64,000 bases of DNA from CBFDCQ01 sp965603355 (GTDB taxonomy: Bacteria; Hydrogenedentota; CAZGCA01; CBFDCQ01). Below, one piece after another: positions 1 through 8,487 of this stretch (positions are counted from its first letter, which is position 1; the number at the start of each line of letters is the position of its first letter). Both the position numbers and the translations under genes were made by a program. The notes under the pieces were generated by a model. That model made no database searches and was not told the DNA's origin. It saw only the letters and a program-made list of their open reading frames with translations. The stretch spans positions 116,367 through 180,366 of the forward strand of contig CBFDCQ010000001.1 in NCBI GenBank assembly GCA_965603355.1, given 5' to 3'.

Positions 1-440
1 TCTTCAAGCTGGGTGAGTTTCTGCGTCAGCATTCCGTGCACAGGCGACTCCGCACGCAGGAGATAGGAGTATACTTTCAACCGTTTTCCCCAGGCGTCGC
101 GCAGAATGATGACCTTCAACCCGCCTAGAAACCGTCGCACATCGTACTCCGCGATCTGATCCCACCGCATGGACCGGCTGCCCGACAAAGTGATGTAGCG
201 AATCTCGTCATCGTTCCATAGATATACCCCATGTGCTCTCGCCAGAACGTAAATGCAAAGGCAGAGTACTGCCAGCGCCAGCATCACACCTGGCAGGTGC
301 TCGCTGATTTCTCCAGTTCGAATCTGCGTTAAAAAGAAACGTAATAAGGACAAATAGAGTACCAGGACACCGAAAGCATAGATCCTGAAATTGAGCATCG
401 GTTTCGCCACTCTTATCCGCTTTTCCGCGTTGCTACTCAT
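1..440 (-). CDS. Partial membrane protein with a bacterial PH-like domain (3' end outside window)
   Basis: The frame is open from an ATG at 440 to the window edge, giving 146 codons without a stop, so the C-terminus is missing. Two hydrophobic helices (residues about 18-38 and 48-67) follow a short basic N-terminus. After them comes a beta-rich stretch with a W-N-D-D-E-I and M-R-W-D-Q-I pattern, typical of small bacterial PH-like domains anchored by two helices. A GAGG site lies 6 bases before the start. A short inverted repeat (GGGAA-ATG-TTCCC, 474-486) sits upstream and could be an operator. The function is unknown; the PH-like reading rests on pattern only. Confidence 0.6.
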   Translation of the reverse strand, partial: MSSNAEKRIRVAKPMLNFRIYAFGVLVLYLSLLRFFLTQIRTGEISEHLPGVMLALAVLCLCIYVLARAHGVYLWNDDEIRYITLSGSRSMRWDQIAEYDVRRFLGGLKVIILRDAWGKRLKVYSYLLRAESPVHGMLTQKLTQLE

Positions 441-597
441 GCCCCACCTCGTGGCTTTCGTATTCGCCCCGCAGGGAAATGTTCCCTATACTCCTATAAT
501 AATACCACTATTCTGCGGAAAATATTCGAGAAATGGGCGGAATTCTCCTACGGGCCGATATTGGGAGGCGCTGTTCCAGCCAACGCGCCCCACGAGC

Positions 598-678
598 GTC
601 ATTCCCGCGAAGGCGGGAATCCAGGAGGAAGCAAAGGGTTCATCTACGGGCGTGGTTCCCCGCCTTCGCGGGGATGAC
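598..678. repeat. Inverted pair of dRS3-like 24-bp repeats
   Basis: Copy one (598-621) contains ATTCCC, an 8-base core GCGAAGGC, then GGGAAT. Copy two (655-678) is the same element in opposite orientation with ATCCCC/GGGGAA arms. Each copy is itself a hairpin and the pair is separated by 33 bases. The form ATTCCC-N8-GGGAAT matches the dRS3 repeat described in Neisseria and similar elements in many other bacteria. The pair together resembles a tiny non-autonomous mobile unit (inference). Confidence 0.75.
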
Positions 679-729
679 GACAGGGGCGGTCGCCGTGGCG
701 ACCTGGGCTCCGTTCCGGAGTGACTATAT

Positions 730-754
730 GGGCAGAGCAAGCCCTGCCCCTACA
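730..754. repeat. Short hairpin repeat with CCCCTACA flank (copy A)
   Basis: GGGCAG and CTGCCC arms, each followed or preceded by conserved G/C bases, end in CCCCTACA. It belongs with the copies at 795-818 and 889-913: the stem sequence differs but the palindrome and the CTACA tail are kept. Confidence 0.6.
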
Positions 755-794
755 TTGTTGTCCGTGGATTGGGCGTCTTGTCCGACAAAACCAA

Positions 795-818
795 GGCGGG
801 CAGGATGCCCGCCCTACA
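795..818. repeat. Short hairpin repeat with CCCTACA flank (copy B)
   Basis: GGCGGGCA and TGCCCGCC arms form a near-perfect palindrome followed by CTACA. Same family as the copies at 730-754 and 889-913. Confidence 0.6.
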
Positions 819-888
819 TTTGGGCGTGGCATTTTGGCGCACGCTGAACACGAGACTCGGCCCTACGGAAGGCATTTCTGACCGGCAC

Positions 889-913
889 GGGCGGTTCGCG
901 AACCGCCCCTACA
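889..913. repeat. Short hairpin repeat with CCCCTACA flank (copy C)
   Basis: GGGCGGTTCGCGAACCGCCC is a perfect palindrome followed by CTACA. It lies about 25 bases past the end of the FG-GAP gene on its transcribed side, so it could also act as that gene's terminator or RNA-stabilising end. Confidence 0.6.
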
Positions 914-938
914 CCGCACTGTTCGCGGCTCGTCCTTA

Positions 939-3755
939 TCAGCCCGGCTTTAGCGGGCTCCTCTTTGCAGCCCGCCGGGCACATAATGCCAGAGTCGCCA
1001 CAACGATAGCGGTAATCGTTCCCGCAAGGACAGGGTAACGGACGGCCAGTCCTACAAAAGCGACTGCCGGTTTCAGAACGAAGCGCACCGCTGCCCTGAG
1101 AGGCGCTCGGATCGACATGAACCGCGCAAGCGGCGGGCTATGCCTGTAGTACGCTCTGACGAGCGCACATCCTGCCCGATTCGTCAGCAGATACTTGTCC
1201 CTGAACTCGCGTAAGGCAGCTACCTCGTCAACCGAGGGCGTGCCGTACGCCGCGGTTGCTATGAAACAGGGCCCGCTGCTGCTGCCTCCACCGAGGCGCC
1301 GAGGAAGTGACGGTATGGAACCCGGGTTGAGCGGGTTCGTTCCCTGTGCGACCTCCGTTCCGTCTGAGTAACCGTCGTTGTCAGTATCACGGTCAAGCGG
1401 ATCGGTACCGCAGACATTGACTTCCTGGCCGTCGGTAAGCCCGTCTCCGTCGGTATCCGGGTTGTCTCGGTCCGTCCCGATCACCGCCTCCTCATTGTTG
1501 GTCAGACCATCATGGTCAGCATCGGGAGACTGGGTAGATAACAGGAGCGCCAGCAACCCGCCCTCTCTGCCGGCTGCAAGATCGGGGTATCCGTCCTCAT
1601 CGAAATCCCCCGCAACGAAACTACGCAGGTTCGCTCCCACCTCGTAGGGGAAGGCCGCCTGAAACGTGCCGTCACCATTGCCAAACAGGATCGAGACACC
1701 CCCCCCACCATAATAGTACCAAGAAAACCAGTTTGTCACGGCCAAATCGCTATGACCGTCCTGGTCGAAATCCGCTATGATTATGCCCTCAGGAGAAGTG
1801 CCCGCCGTGTAGCCGACCGCTTCCCCGAACGTGCCATCGCCGTTGCCGAGCAGCACAAGAACTTCGTTTCCGTAGTCGTTGGCAACCGCGAGGTCGGCAT
1901 GCCCGTTGAGGTCGAAATCCCCGCTCGCGATGCCTTTGGGTCCTCCCCCTGCGGCATATGAAAGTGCCGGCTGGAACGTGCCGTCACCATCGGCCAGGAA
2001 TATGGACACTTCGTCGCTCTCCGTGTTGGTCAACGCCAGGTCGGTGCGGCCGTCGCCATCAAAGTCGGCAACCGCCATGCCCACGGGTCCCTCTCCCACG
2101 GCATATGAAACGGCGGACTGGAACGTTCCATCACCATTGCCGAGCAGCACAGAAACGATGCCTGCCTCCCAATGCTTCACCAGCAAATCCGCGTAACCGT
2201 TGCCATCGAAGTCGCCAGCCGTTATGCTTCCGGGTCCTTCTCCCACAGCATATGAGACTGCCGATTGAAAGGTCCCGTCACCGCTGCCCAGCAATATCGA
2301 CACGTCGTCGCTGTCCCGGTTGGCTACAGCGAGGTCGGTGTGGCCGTCCCGGTCAAGGTCAGCGGTCGTCAAGCATAGGGGATAATCACCAGCGGTGTAG
2401 TCTATGGCGGTCTGAAACGTACCGTCTCCGTGACCAAGCAGCACGGATACGCTGTCGTCGCCACCGTTGGCCGCGGCGAGATCAGTGTGGCCGTCCTCAT
2501 CGAAATCGCCGACGGTGGCATCGGACAGGCGACGTTCTACACTCTGACTCAACGCCGCCTGGAAGGTGCTGTCACCGTTCCCGAACACTACTGAAACGCT
2601 CCCGTCCCAACCGTCCGAATCGTAGCTGCCCCACTCCGCCATGATGAGGTCCGGCTGGCCGTCGCGGTCAACGTCCTCCATCGCAAGGTGATACGGGTGC
2701 GTGCCGGACGCATAGCTCAAAGCTGTCCGGAATGTACCGTCACCGTTGCCTAGCAGTACCGTGACGGCGTCCCTGGACATGCTGCTCACCGCCAGGTCCA
2801 CGTGCCCGTCGCCGTCACAGTCCCCGATCGTGATACGCGTTGGACGGAACCCCGTATCGTAATCCATCGCTGTCCCGAACGTGCCGGTGCCGTCGCCAAG
2901 CAGCACAGACACTGCGCCGCTTATCCCCCTGGTCACCGCGAGGTCAGTGTATCCGTCCTGGTTGAAATCCCATGACGCCAGGCTGCCAACGTACTCTCCG
3001 ACGGGGTACTCGACCGCTTCCTGGAACGTCCCGTCACCGTTGCCGGACAGGACCCAAATGTCGCCAGCCTGAGTTTCCCAGTCTCCTTCGGCTACAACCA
3101 TGTCGGTATGGCCGTTCCCGTCAAAGTCACCCGTGGCAATATCTTCAAAGTGCATGTGCGCGAGCCCTTCAAGCACTTCATACTCCACCGCTTCCTGGAA
3201 CGTACCATCACCGTTACCGAGACAAACCAAAACGCCCCAGTAGGCCGAGCTTGTCGCGAGGTCAATATGGCCGTCCTCGTCAAAGTCTCCTGTCAGAATG
3301 ATGCCCGGGGAGAAGGCAGCATAATTGACCGCTGTCTGAAACGTACCGTCACCGTTGCCGAGCAGCACGGAAACGTCATTGCTCGTTATGTTCGTCACAG
3401 CCAGGTCCGTATGGCCGTCTTCATCGAAGTCCCCCGTCGCTATATGGTCCGGCACCGACCCGGCATCGCAGTTCCACGCTGTAAAGAACGTGCCGTCGCC
3501 CCGACCGAGCAAAACGGGAACGATGTTCCACTCTTGGTTAGTCACGATCACGTCGATAAGGCCGTCCTCATCGAAATCTCCCGTGGCCATACGGTGCGGC
3601 GAGAAGCCAAGCCAGTTGCCCACCCGACTGGGAAACAAGGGGTGTTGTGCGGCGGCTGTGGCTTGGAGGCCGACCACCACCGCGAGTGTGACGAATATCA
3701 AAACCGGGCTATGCAGTTTTCCACCAACTCCCCCTTCATCGTGCGCGTTTCTCAT
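939..3755 (-). CDS. Secreted FG-GAP/VCBS repeat protein with CFI-box C-terminal domain
   Basis: A 938-residue surface or secreted protein. An ATG at 3755 has a GGAGGG site 7 bases upstream and begins a signal peptide; the frame extends upstream to 3821 without a ribosome site. Thirteen FG-GAP/VCBS repeats follow, each with a G-N-G-D-G-T-F-like core and D-x-D-x-N/D-G calcium-type loops, and should fold as one or two beta-propellers. Next come thrombospondin-type-3-like Asp-rich calcium loops. The end carries the CFIATAAYGTP motif of the CFI-box-CTERM domain, a hydrophobic helix and a basic tail. Such tails are presumed sorting or anchoring signals. The neighbour at 3941 is also a large surface protein on the same strand. 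The ligand is unknown. Confidence 0.85.
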   Translation of the reverse strand: MRNAHDEGGVGGKLHSPVLIFVTLAVVVGLQATAAAQHPLFPSRVGNWLGFSPHRMATGDFDEDGLIDVIVTNQEWNIVPVLLGRGDGTFFTAWNCDAGSVPDHIATGDFDEDGHTDLAVTNITSNDVSVLLGNGDGTFQTAVNYAAFSPGIILTGDFDEDGHIDLATSSAYWGVLVCLGNGDGTFQEAVEYEVLEGLAHMHFEDIATGDFDGNGHTDMVVAEGDWETQAGDIWVLSGNGDGTFQEAVEYPVGEYVGSLASWDFNQDGYTDLAVTRGISGAVSVLLGDGTGTFGTAMDYDTGFRPTRITIGDCDGDGHVDLAVSSMSRDAVTVLLGNGDGTFRTALSYASGTHPYHLAMEDVDRDGQPDLIMAEWGSYDSDGWDGSVSVVFGNGDSTFQAALSQSVERRLSDATVGDFDEDGHTDLAAANGGDDSVSVLLGHGDGTFQTAIDYTAGDYPLCLTTADLDRDGHTDLAVANRDSDDVSILLGSGDGTFQSAVSYAVGEGPGSITAGDFDGNGYADLLVKHWEAGIVSVLLGNGDGTFQSAVSYAVGEGPVGMAVADFDGDGRTDLALTNTESDEVSIFLADGDGTFQPALSYAAGGGPKGIASGDFDLNGHADLAVANDYGNEVLVLLGNGDGTFGEAVGYTAGTSPEGIIIADFDQDGHSDLAVTNWFSWYYYGGGGVSILFGNGDGTFQAAFPYEVGANLRSFVAGDFDEDGYPDLAAGREGGLLALLLSTQSPDADHDGLTNNEEAVIGTDRDNPDTDGDGLTDGQEVNVCGTDPLDRDTDNDGYSDGTEVAQGTNPLNPGSIPSLPRRLGGGSSSGPCFIATAAYGTPSVDEVAALREFRDKYLLTNRAGCALVRAYYRHSPPLARFMSIRAPLRAAVRFVLKPAVAFVGLAVRYPVLAGTITAIVVATLALCARRAAKRSPLKPG

Positions 3756-3940
3756 TGTTCTTCCCTCCGTTATTGATATAACGACCTTGCCCCTCTTGCC
3801 GAGCCGTACAGGCTCCCTCACACTCCTAATGACGTGAAAGCGGAATTACGATCAAACAGAATGCGTTTCTTCTTGGCCCTGCCGTGCCGGAAGCCCCCAG
3901 CCGCCGCAGCCTTACAAAGAGAACCACGGTCGCGTGCGCT

Positions 3941-6900
3941 CTAGTAGGACACCCCCAGGACCGGAGCTGTCGTCCATCCCCACTTGATCAGTATCTTATC
4001 CGGCGGCAGGAGTGACGTGTTGCCTAGACCGTACCATGGGCCGAAATAGTCCGTATCGCCCACGCACCCATACTTCAGCTTGAAGTTCTTCACGTAACCG
4101 ACTTCGCCGCAGATGTGCAGTTGCGTCTCCGGTCTGCCTTTAAGGATCATCATGTTTATCGACGCATCCGGCGCATCGATGTAGATATCGCAGTAATCCT
4201 CCCAATCCAGGTAGGCCTCCTCCCCGCAGGCCACAATCAGGTCACCGCCACTGTCAGTAACCTGAATCGTCAGCGTGTTCGTATCCAAGTCGCGGTAGGC
4301 AACACAGCCGGGTTCGGTGTAAGTTACCTTTATGTCTCCGATATACTCCCTGTACGCCGCTCTCGTGCTGGCTGGCGACTCGCCTGCAACGGCACGCTCC
4401 CCGATATCGTCGTCGTCAAACGGTACGTCGAACGGCTTCGGTTTGAGCCCGACCGGCAGTTCGAGTTCTCCGAACCGCTCTTCGCCCTGCGCAGGGACGG
4501 AACGAATGTCCGGGTACTCCACTCCGAGCACAGGCGCGGTGGCAGCGCCCCGCTTTATCAGGATCTTCTTCGCCGGATCCTCAGCCGTGCTGCCCAGGCC
4601 GAAGTCCTCGCCGTAAGAGAGCGTGTTGCCTACGTACCCGTGCTTTAGTATGAAGTTCTTAACGTAACGGACCTGCCCGCAGACATAGAGCTGTGTCTCC
4701 GGTCGCCCCTTGAGGTTGATCTTTTTGAGCGACGCATCGGGCGCGTCAATCACGATATCGCACCGATCGTTCCAGAAGAGAGCGGCCTCCTCCCTGGCGA
4801 CCACGGTCAGGACTCCCGGCTCGTCGCCCCATACCGAGATGAGGAGCGTATCGGCCAAGTCGTCATAGCACGCGAAACAGGTCGGCTGGCTATAAACCAC
4901 TTTAACGTCATTCACGAAGGCCTTGTATGCGCGACCCTCTGCCGGCAGCGCCTGGTTGACGTGAACTACGGTCGTCGCGCTGTCGGATCCCGTCGGACCA
5001 GATACAGTGAGCGTGACCGTGTAGTCGCCCGTGAAGTAGTAAGTATGCGCCGGGTTCTGCGTCGTGCTCTCGTACCCGTCACCGAAATCCCACGACCAAC
5101 TCGTGATCATGCCCGTCGATTCGTCCGTGAAGTCTATGGCCAGCGGTCTGGTGCCGCCAGATACGCCGGCGCTTAACGCTGCAACAGGCGATAGCAGCTC
5201 CACGTCACTGTACTCGTCGGCGCCGATATCGTACTCCGTGCCGGTGCCGTCCGCGCCAACACCCGGCACATCAACAGGACGCGGCTCGCCGTCCATATCG
5301 GTAGACGGCGCGCCATCGCCGGTGCCTGCATCAATGCACGGAGACGTGGCGCCGAGGTGGTAGTTGCCTGCTCCGGGGTCAACGAATTGCGGGTCGCCGT
5401 CCAGATTGTCCTCGGCTTCAGCCAAGACTGCATTGAGCCCGTTCGGGCCCGTTGCATCGGTGATGGTCACAAGACCTTCATTGAAATACACCCCGTCCGG
5501 ATTGTTGTAGAACAGGCAGTTCTTCACGATGGGATCCGACTCGTCGTCGTTCTCGTAAATCGCGTGGTTGTTGTTGTTCGCGAAAATGGTGTTGACGACC
5601 ATCCCTTCACTGTCATGGAAAAGCACGCCTCCTGCGCGGTCGTCAGCGGAATTATCTACAAGCGTGCAGTTTGCGACTCTGACGTCCGTTTGGAACTCAA
5701 AATTCAGTGCGCCGCCGTGGTATGAAGCATGATTCCCTACAATCAGACAGTTGGCGATGACCGTGGAGAAACCTTCGTGACATTCGATCGCTCCCCCTTT
5801 ACGACTCCGATTGTTCAAGAAGGTGCACCGGTCGACCTCAAGAAACGATTCATAAGAACTGATTCCGCTCCCCAAGGCGTCCGTCACGTTGTCCTCGAAC
5901 AAGCTGTCACTTACGGACGCACTCCCTCCCCACACCTGGAACCCTCCTCCTTCGAACCCGAAGTTATCCCGGAACTGGCACTGGACAATAACTGCAGAGG
6001 ATTGAACCACGGCTATGGCGCAGCCATATCGGCCTTGGTTTCCCGTGAACAGGCAATTCTCGATGGTGATACCCCAGGCGCCGCTGACGCACTTGATTCC
6101 ACCGCCGCCCCAAGCTTGACTACTGTCCGCGTTGCCGCCGGTGATCGTGAAGCCGTCGATACCGACGTTATACAGGCCGTCGCAGACAATCACGTGAGGC
6201 GTAGCACCCTGCCCGTCCAACGTGGTCACATGCACATCCGGGTCGCGGTCCCGGAACAACGCGTCGCCCGTGGCCGGAAATCCTCCGTATAGCGCCATAG
6301 CGCTCTCCAGCATGACTGGGGAACCGATGTTGTACGTATCCGCCGCCACCCATACGTCCTTCCCCTGAGCTGAAGCCGACGCTACTGCATTGTGGAGGCT
6401 GTGCAGCGCCGTGGCCCAGGAGTTCCCGGTCGTGTTGTCACCGTTCGGCGACACAAACACCGGGTCACGCAACTGCTGTACCGGATCGGTTCCGTTGTCG
6501 ACCTCCTCTCTGTCGGTCCATCCGTCACCGTCCGTATCCACCTGCTGCGGGTCCGTGCCATGAACGTACTCCTCGCCGTTCGTGAGTAAGTCGCCGTCCG
6601 CATCCGCGTCGGCATCGTCCTCAAGCGGCAGGAGGTCGTTTGCCTGTTCCCACCAGTCCGGCATGCCGTCCTCGTCGGAATCGACGAGTTCATCGAAGCC
6701 GATATCATAGCCTAGATGCACCGGCCGTTCCTCGCCGTCGAAATCGCCCGCCGGCGCATTTTCGCTCGTGCCCGCGTCAATGCACGGCGAGGAGGCCTGC
6801 AAGTGGTAGCCACCCGCGTCAGAGTTCACGAATAGGGGATCGCCCTCGATGTTGCCTTCCGCTTCCGCCATAACCGCATTCAAACCGCCAGGCCCTTCCG

Positions 6901-8011
6901 CGTTAAAGATGGTGTCCGACCCGTTATAGAAATAGACGCCGTCGGGATTACCGAAGAACAGGCAGTTCTTCACGGAAATGTCCTGTCCGGAGTCATTCTC
7001 AAAGATAGCGTGGCCATTGTTATTCACCAGGACCGTGTTGGCTATTGTAGCGTCGCAACTGTGGGCGAACACACCGCCTCCCTTGGGGGCGGAGTTGTCG
7101 ACAATGGTGCAGTTCATGATTGTGATATTCGCTTCAAATCCCAGGCTTATACCGCCGCCATGATCGGTCGATGTATTCCCAACAACCAGACAGTTGGTGA
7201 TGTTGATCTCATTGCTCTGGTGAATATCCACCCCGCCGGAGCCGTATGAACCTCTGTTGTCAGTGAAAGTACAGTGATTAACGGTTATGGAGCAGTCGTA
7301 CCCGCTGATACCTCCGCCGTCGCGCGCTGAGTTGCCATGGAACAGACAGTCAGTGACCGTAGCTTGGGCTCGGTGCAGTTTAAGCCCTCCACCTTCGCTG
7401 GCGCTGTTGTACCGAAACTCACATCCCGTGACAGTCGCGCTGGCGTTATCGACATTCACTCCGCCGCCAAAGCCACTTATCCTATTGCCCTCAAGAACGC
7501 AGTCCACTATCGTGACATCCGAACTCCCGCCGACACAAGCAATCGCACCGCTGCCGGCATACCCAGGACCTCCCCCTATGCAGTCTGTAAGCGCGAGTCC
7601 GTCGATCCTCACACCGCTCACATTATCGCAGACAATCAGGTTGTCGGCGGCGCCCTGGCCGTCCAACCTCGTAGCATACTCGGAAGGATCCCGGTCATCG
7701 AATCCCGGGTTACCCGCCGACGGGAACCCGCCGTACACAGTGACACCACTCTGCATCGTTATTGCAGAACCGATACTGTAGTCACCCGCCGCTATCCAGA
7801 CATCCTCGCCCCCGGACGCGGCCTGCGTTACCGCGTCATGGATGCTGAGAAGGGCAGTGGCCCACGAATCACCCGTCGTGTTGTCCCCGGTCTGGGCCAC
7901 GTACACCTGGGCATAGCACTCTCCCGCTAAGACGAGGCACAACGAAAGACAGAGGACATATAAAAGAGGCCGAAGGAAGCCTGAATGCCGTTGGTGTTTC
8001 ATGATTTCCAT
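3941..8011 (-). CDS. Giant secreted double beta-helix protein with PKD domain and duplicated C-terminal domain
   Basis: 1356 residues with a Sec signal peptide (cleavage near residue 34) and a GGGAGG site 8-9 bases before the ATG. Residues about 36-430 and 516-905 are two copies of a right-handed parallel beta-helix domain (pectate-lyase-like fold; N-C-x-x-x-x-N-x-A/S repeats), each opening with G-D-N-T-T-G-x-S-W-A-T-A-L. A TSP3-like Asp-rich calcium linker (about 440-515) separates them. A PKD domain (about 930-1005; D-F-G-D-G, a relative of polycystic kidney disease repeats) follows. Residues 1028-1166 and 1219-1356 are two copies of a roughly 139-residue domain I do not recognise, each ending T-T/A-A-P-V-L-G-V-x-Y. 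It is probably an adhesin or polysaccharide-binding protein; no catalytic residues are evident. It may be co-expressed with the FG-GAP gene 185 bases downstream. Confidence 0.85.
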   Translation of the reverse strand: MEIMKHQRHSGFLRPLLYVLCLSLCLVLAGECYAQVYVAQTGDNTTGDSWATALLSIHDAVTQAASGGEDVWIAAGDYSIGSAITMQSGVTVYGGFPSAGNPGFDDRDPSEYATRLDGQGAADNLIVCDNVSGVRIDGLALTDCIGGGPGYAGSGAIACVGGSSDVTIVDCVLEGNRISGFGGGVNVDNASATVTGCEFRYNSASEGGGLKLHRAQATVTDCLFHGNSARDGGGISGYDCSITVNHCTFTDNRGSYGSGGVDIHQSNEINITNCLVVGNTSTDHGGGISLGFEANITIMNCTIVDNSAPKGGGVFAHSCDATIANTVLVNNNGHAIFENDSGQDISVKNCLFFGNPDGVYFYNGSDTIFNAEGPGGLNAVMAEAEGNIEGDPLFVNSDAGGYHLQASSPCIDAGTSENAPAGDFDGEERPVHLGYDIGFDELVDSDEDGMPDWWEQANDLLPLEDDADADADGDLLTNGEEYVHGTDPQQVDTDGDGWTDREEVDNGTDPVQQLRDPVFVSPNGDNTTGNSWATALHSLHNAVASASAQGKDVWVAADTYNIGSPVMLESAMALYGGFPATGDALFRDRDPDVHVTTLDGQGATPHVIVCDGLYNVGIDGFTITGGNADSSQAWGGGGIKCVSGAWGITIENCLFTGNQGRYGCAIAVVQSSAVIVQCQFRDNFGFEGGGFQVWGGSASVSDSLFEDNVTDALGSGISSYESFLEVDRCTFLNNRSRKGGAIECHEGFSTVIANCLIVGNHASYHGGALNFEFQTDVRVANCTLVDNSADDRAGGVLFHDSEGMVVNTIFANNNNHAIYENDDESDPIVKNCLFYNNPDGVYFNEGLVTITDATGPNGLNAVLAEAEDNLDGDPQFVDPGAGNYHLGATSPCIDAGTGDGAPSTDMDGEPRPVDVPGVGADGTGTEYDIGADEYSDVELLSPVAALSAGVSGGTRPLAIDFTDESTGMITSWSWDFGDGYESTTQNPAHTYYFTGDYTVTLTVSGPTGSDSATTVVHVNQALPAEGRAYKAFVNDVKVVYSQPTCFACYDDLADTLLISVWGDEPGVLTVVAREEAALFWNDRCDIVIDAPDASLKKINLKGRPETQLYVCGQVRYVKNFILKHGYVGNTLSYGEDFGLGSTAEDPAKKILIKRGAATAPVLGVEYPDIRSVPAQGEERFGELELPVGLKPKPFDVPFDDDDIGERAVAGESPASTRAAYREYIGDIKVTYTEPGCVAYRDLDTNTLTIQVTDSGGDLIVACGEEAYLDWEDYCDIYIDAPDASINMMILKGRPETQLHICGEVGYVKNFKLKYGCVGDTDYFGPWYGLGNTSLLPPDKILIKWGWTTAPVLGVSY

Positions 8012-8084
8012 TTTCTGAACCTCCCTTCTTGCAGACCGCTCTCACCTGAATTGCCTTGCAGTTCTTCGAGATTGATGGAAGATC

Positions 8085-8103
8085 GTCGAGTAACATACTC
8101 GAC
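8085..8103. promoter_or_regulatory. Inverted repeat in the leader of the beta-helix gene
   Basis: GTCGAGT and ACTCGAC, perfect 7-base arms around AACAT. It lies 74 bases upstream of the beta-helix start and within its predicted leader, so it could be an operator or an RNA hairpin. Confidence 0.4.
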
Positions 8104-8299
8104 CGGTATGAACATGTTGACGTCTTTCGTATTCGGCGACGATGAACGGGGCTTCAGGAGGGTAGGGAGGATATGCTTGTCGGGCAGGACAATCCGCAAC
8201 CGCAGAATGCCGTGGTTCATTGCCTCCCCCTCCATGCCTGTCGGCACGCGTAGAAGGTCCCAAGCACCATGCAGCCAGAATCTAAGCTCTAACGTGAAT

Positions 8300-8321
8300 C
8301 TGTCACGATCTTGTGTGACAG
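8300..8321. promoter_or_regulatory. Inverted repeat near the predicted transcription start of the beta-helix gene
   Basis: CTGTCAC and GTGACAG, perfect 7-base arms with an 8-base loop. It begins about 25 bases downstream of the predicted start point. It could be a protein-binding site or a 5' stem of the transcript. The rest of the 8012-8487 spacer shows no gene. Confidence 0.4.
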
Positions 8322-8350
8322 CGATCTAAACACGCAGGCTCTCCCCGACG

Positions 8351-8380
8351 AGTATAGTGTAACCTAAATGTCGTGGGCAA
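8351..8380 (-). promoter_or_regulatory. Predicted sigma70-type promoter for the beta-helix gene
   Basis: Minus-strand TTGCCC, 18-base spacer, TATACT. It would give a leader of about 330 bases carrying the two inverted repeats at 8300 and 8085. The -35 box is only fair. Confidence 0.4.
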
Positions 8381-8487
8381 TCAACAAGAAACTGCCCCGG
8401 AAACCTGAGTTCAAGTCGAACGGCGCACGCAGGTATTGCACAACTGCATTCTGGGGGGATCGTTTCTGACAAGACTCTATTACTACG

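Larger units (their letters stand above)
441..938. other. Intergenic region rich in palindromic repeats
   Basis: About 500 bases lie between the divergent leader of the edge gene and the end of the FG-GAP gene. No credible gene is present: the open frames here come from translating repeats. It holds a dRS3-like inverted pair and at least three hairpins sharing a CTACA flank, listed separately. A fourth decayed copy may lie at 851-866. Confidence 0.7.

Noticed and set aside
391..847. Open frames across the repeats (including one reading V-I-P-A-K-A-G-I-Q)
   Set aside because: This peptide is the usual translation of the dRS3-like repeat; no ribosome site or conservation is visible.
1958..2644. 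228-codon plus-strand frame opposite the FG-GAP gene
   Set aside because: Antisense shadow of a repetitive calcium-loop coding region; no ribosome site.
939..3755. DNA tandem repeats or CRISPR-like array
   Set aside because: The periodicity is protein-level (FG-GAP repeats) with diverged DNA. There are no short identical repeats with regular spacers anywhere in the window.
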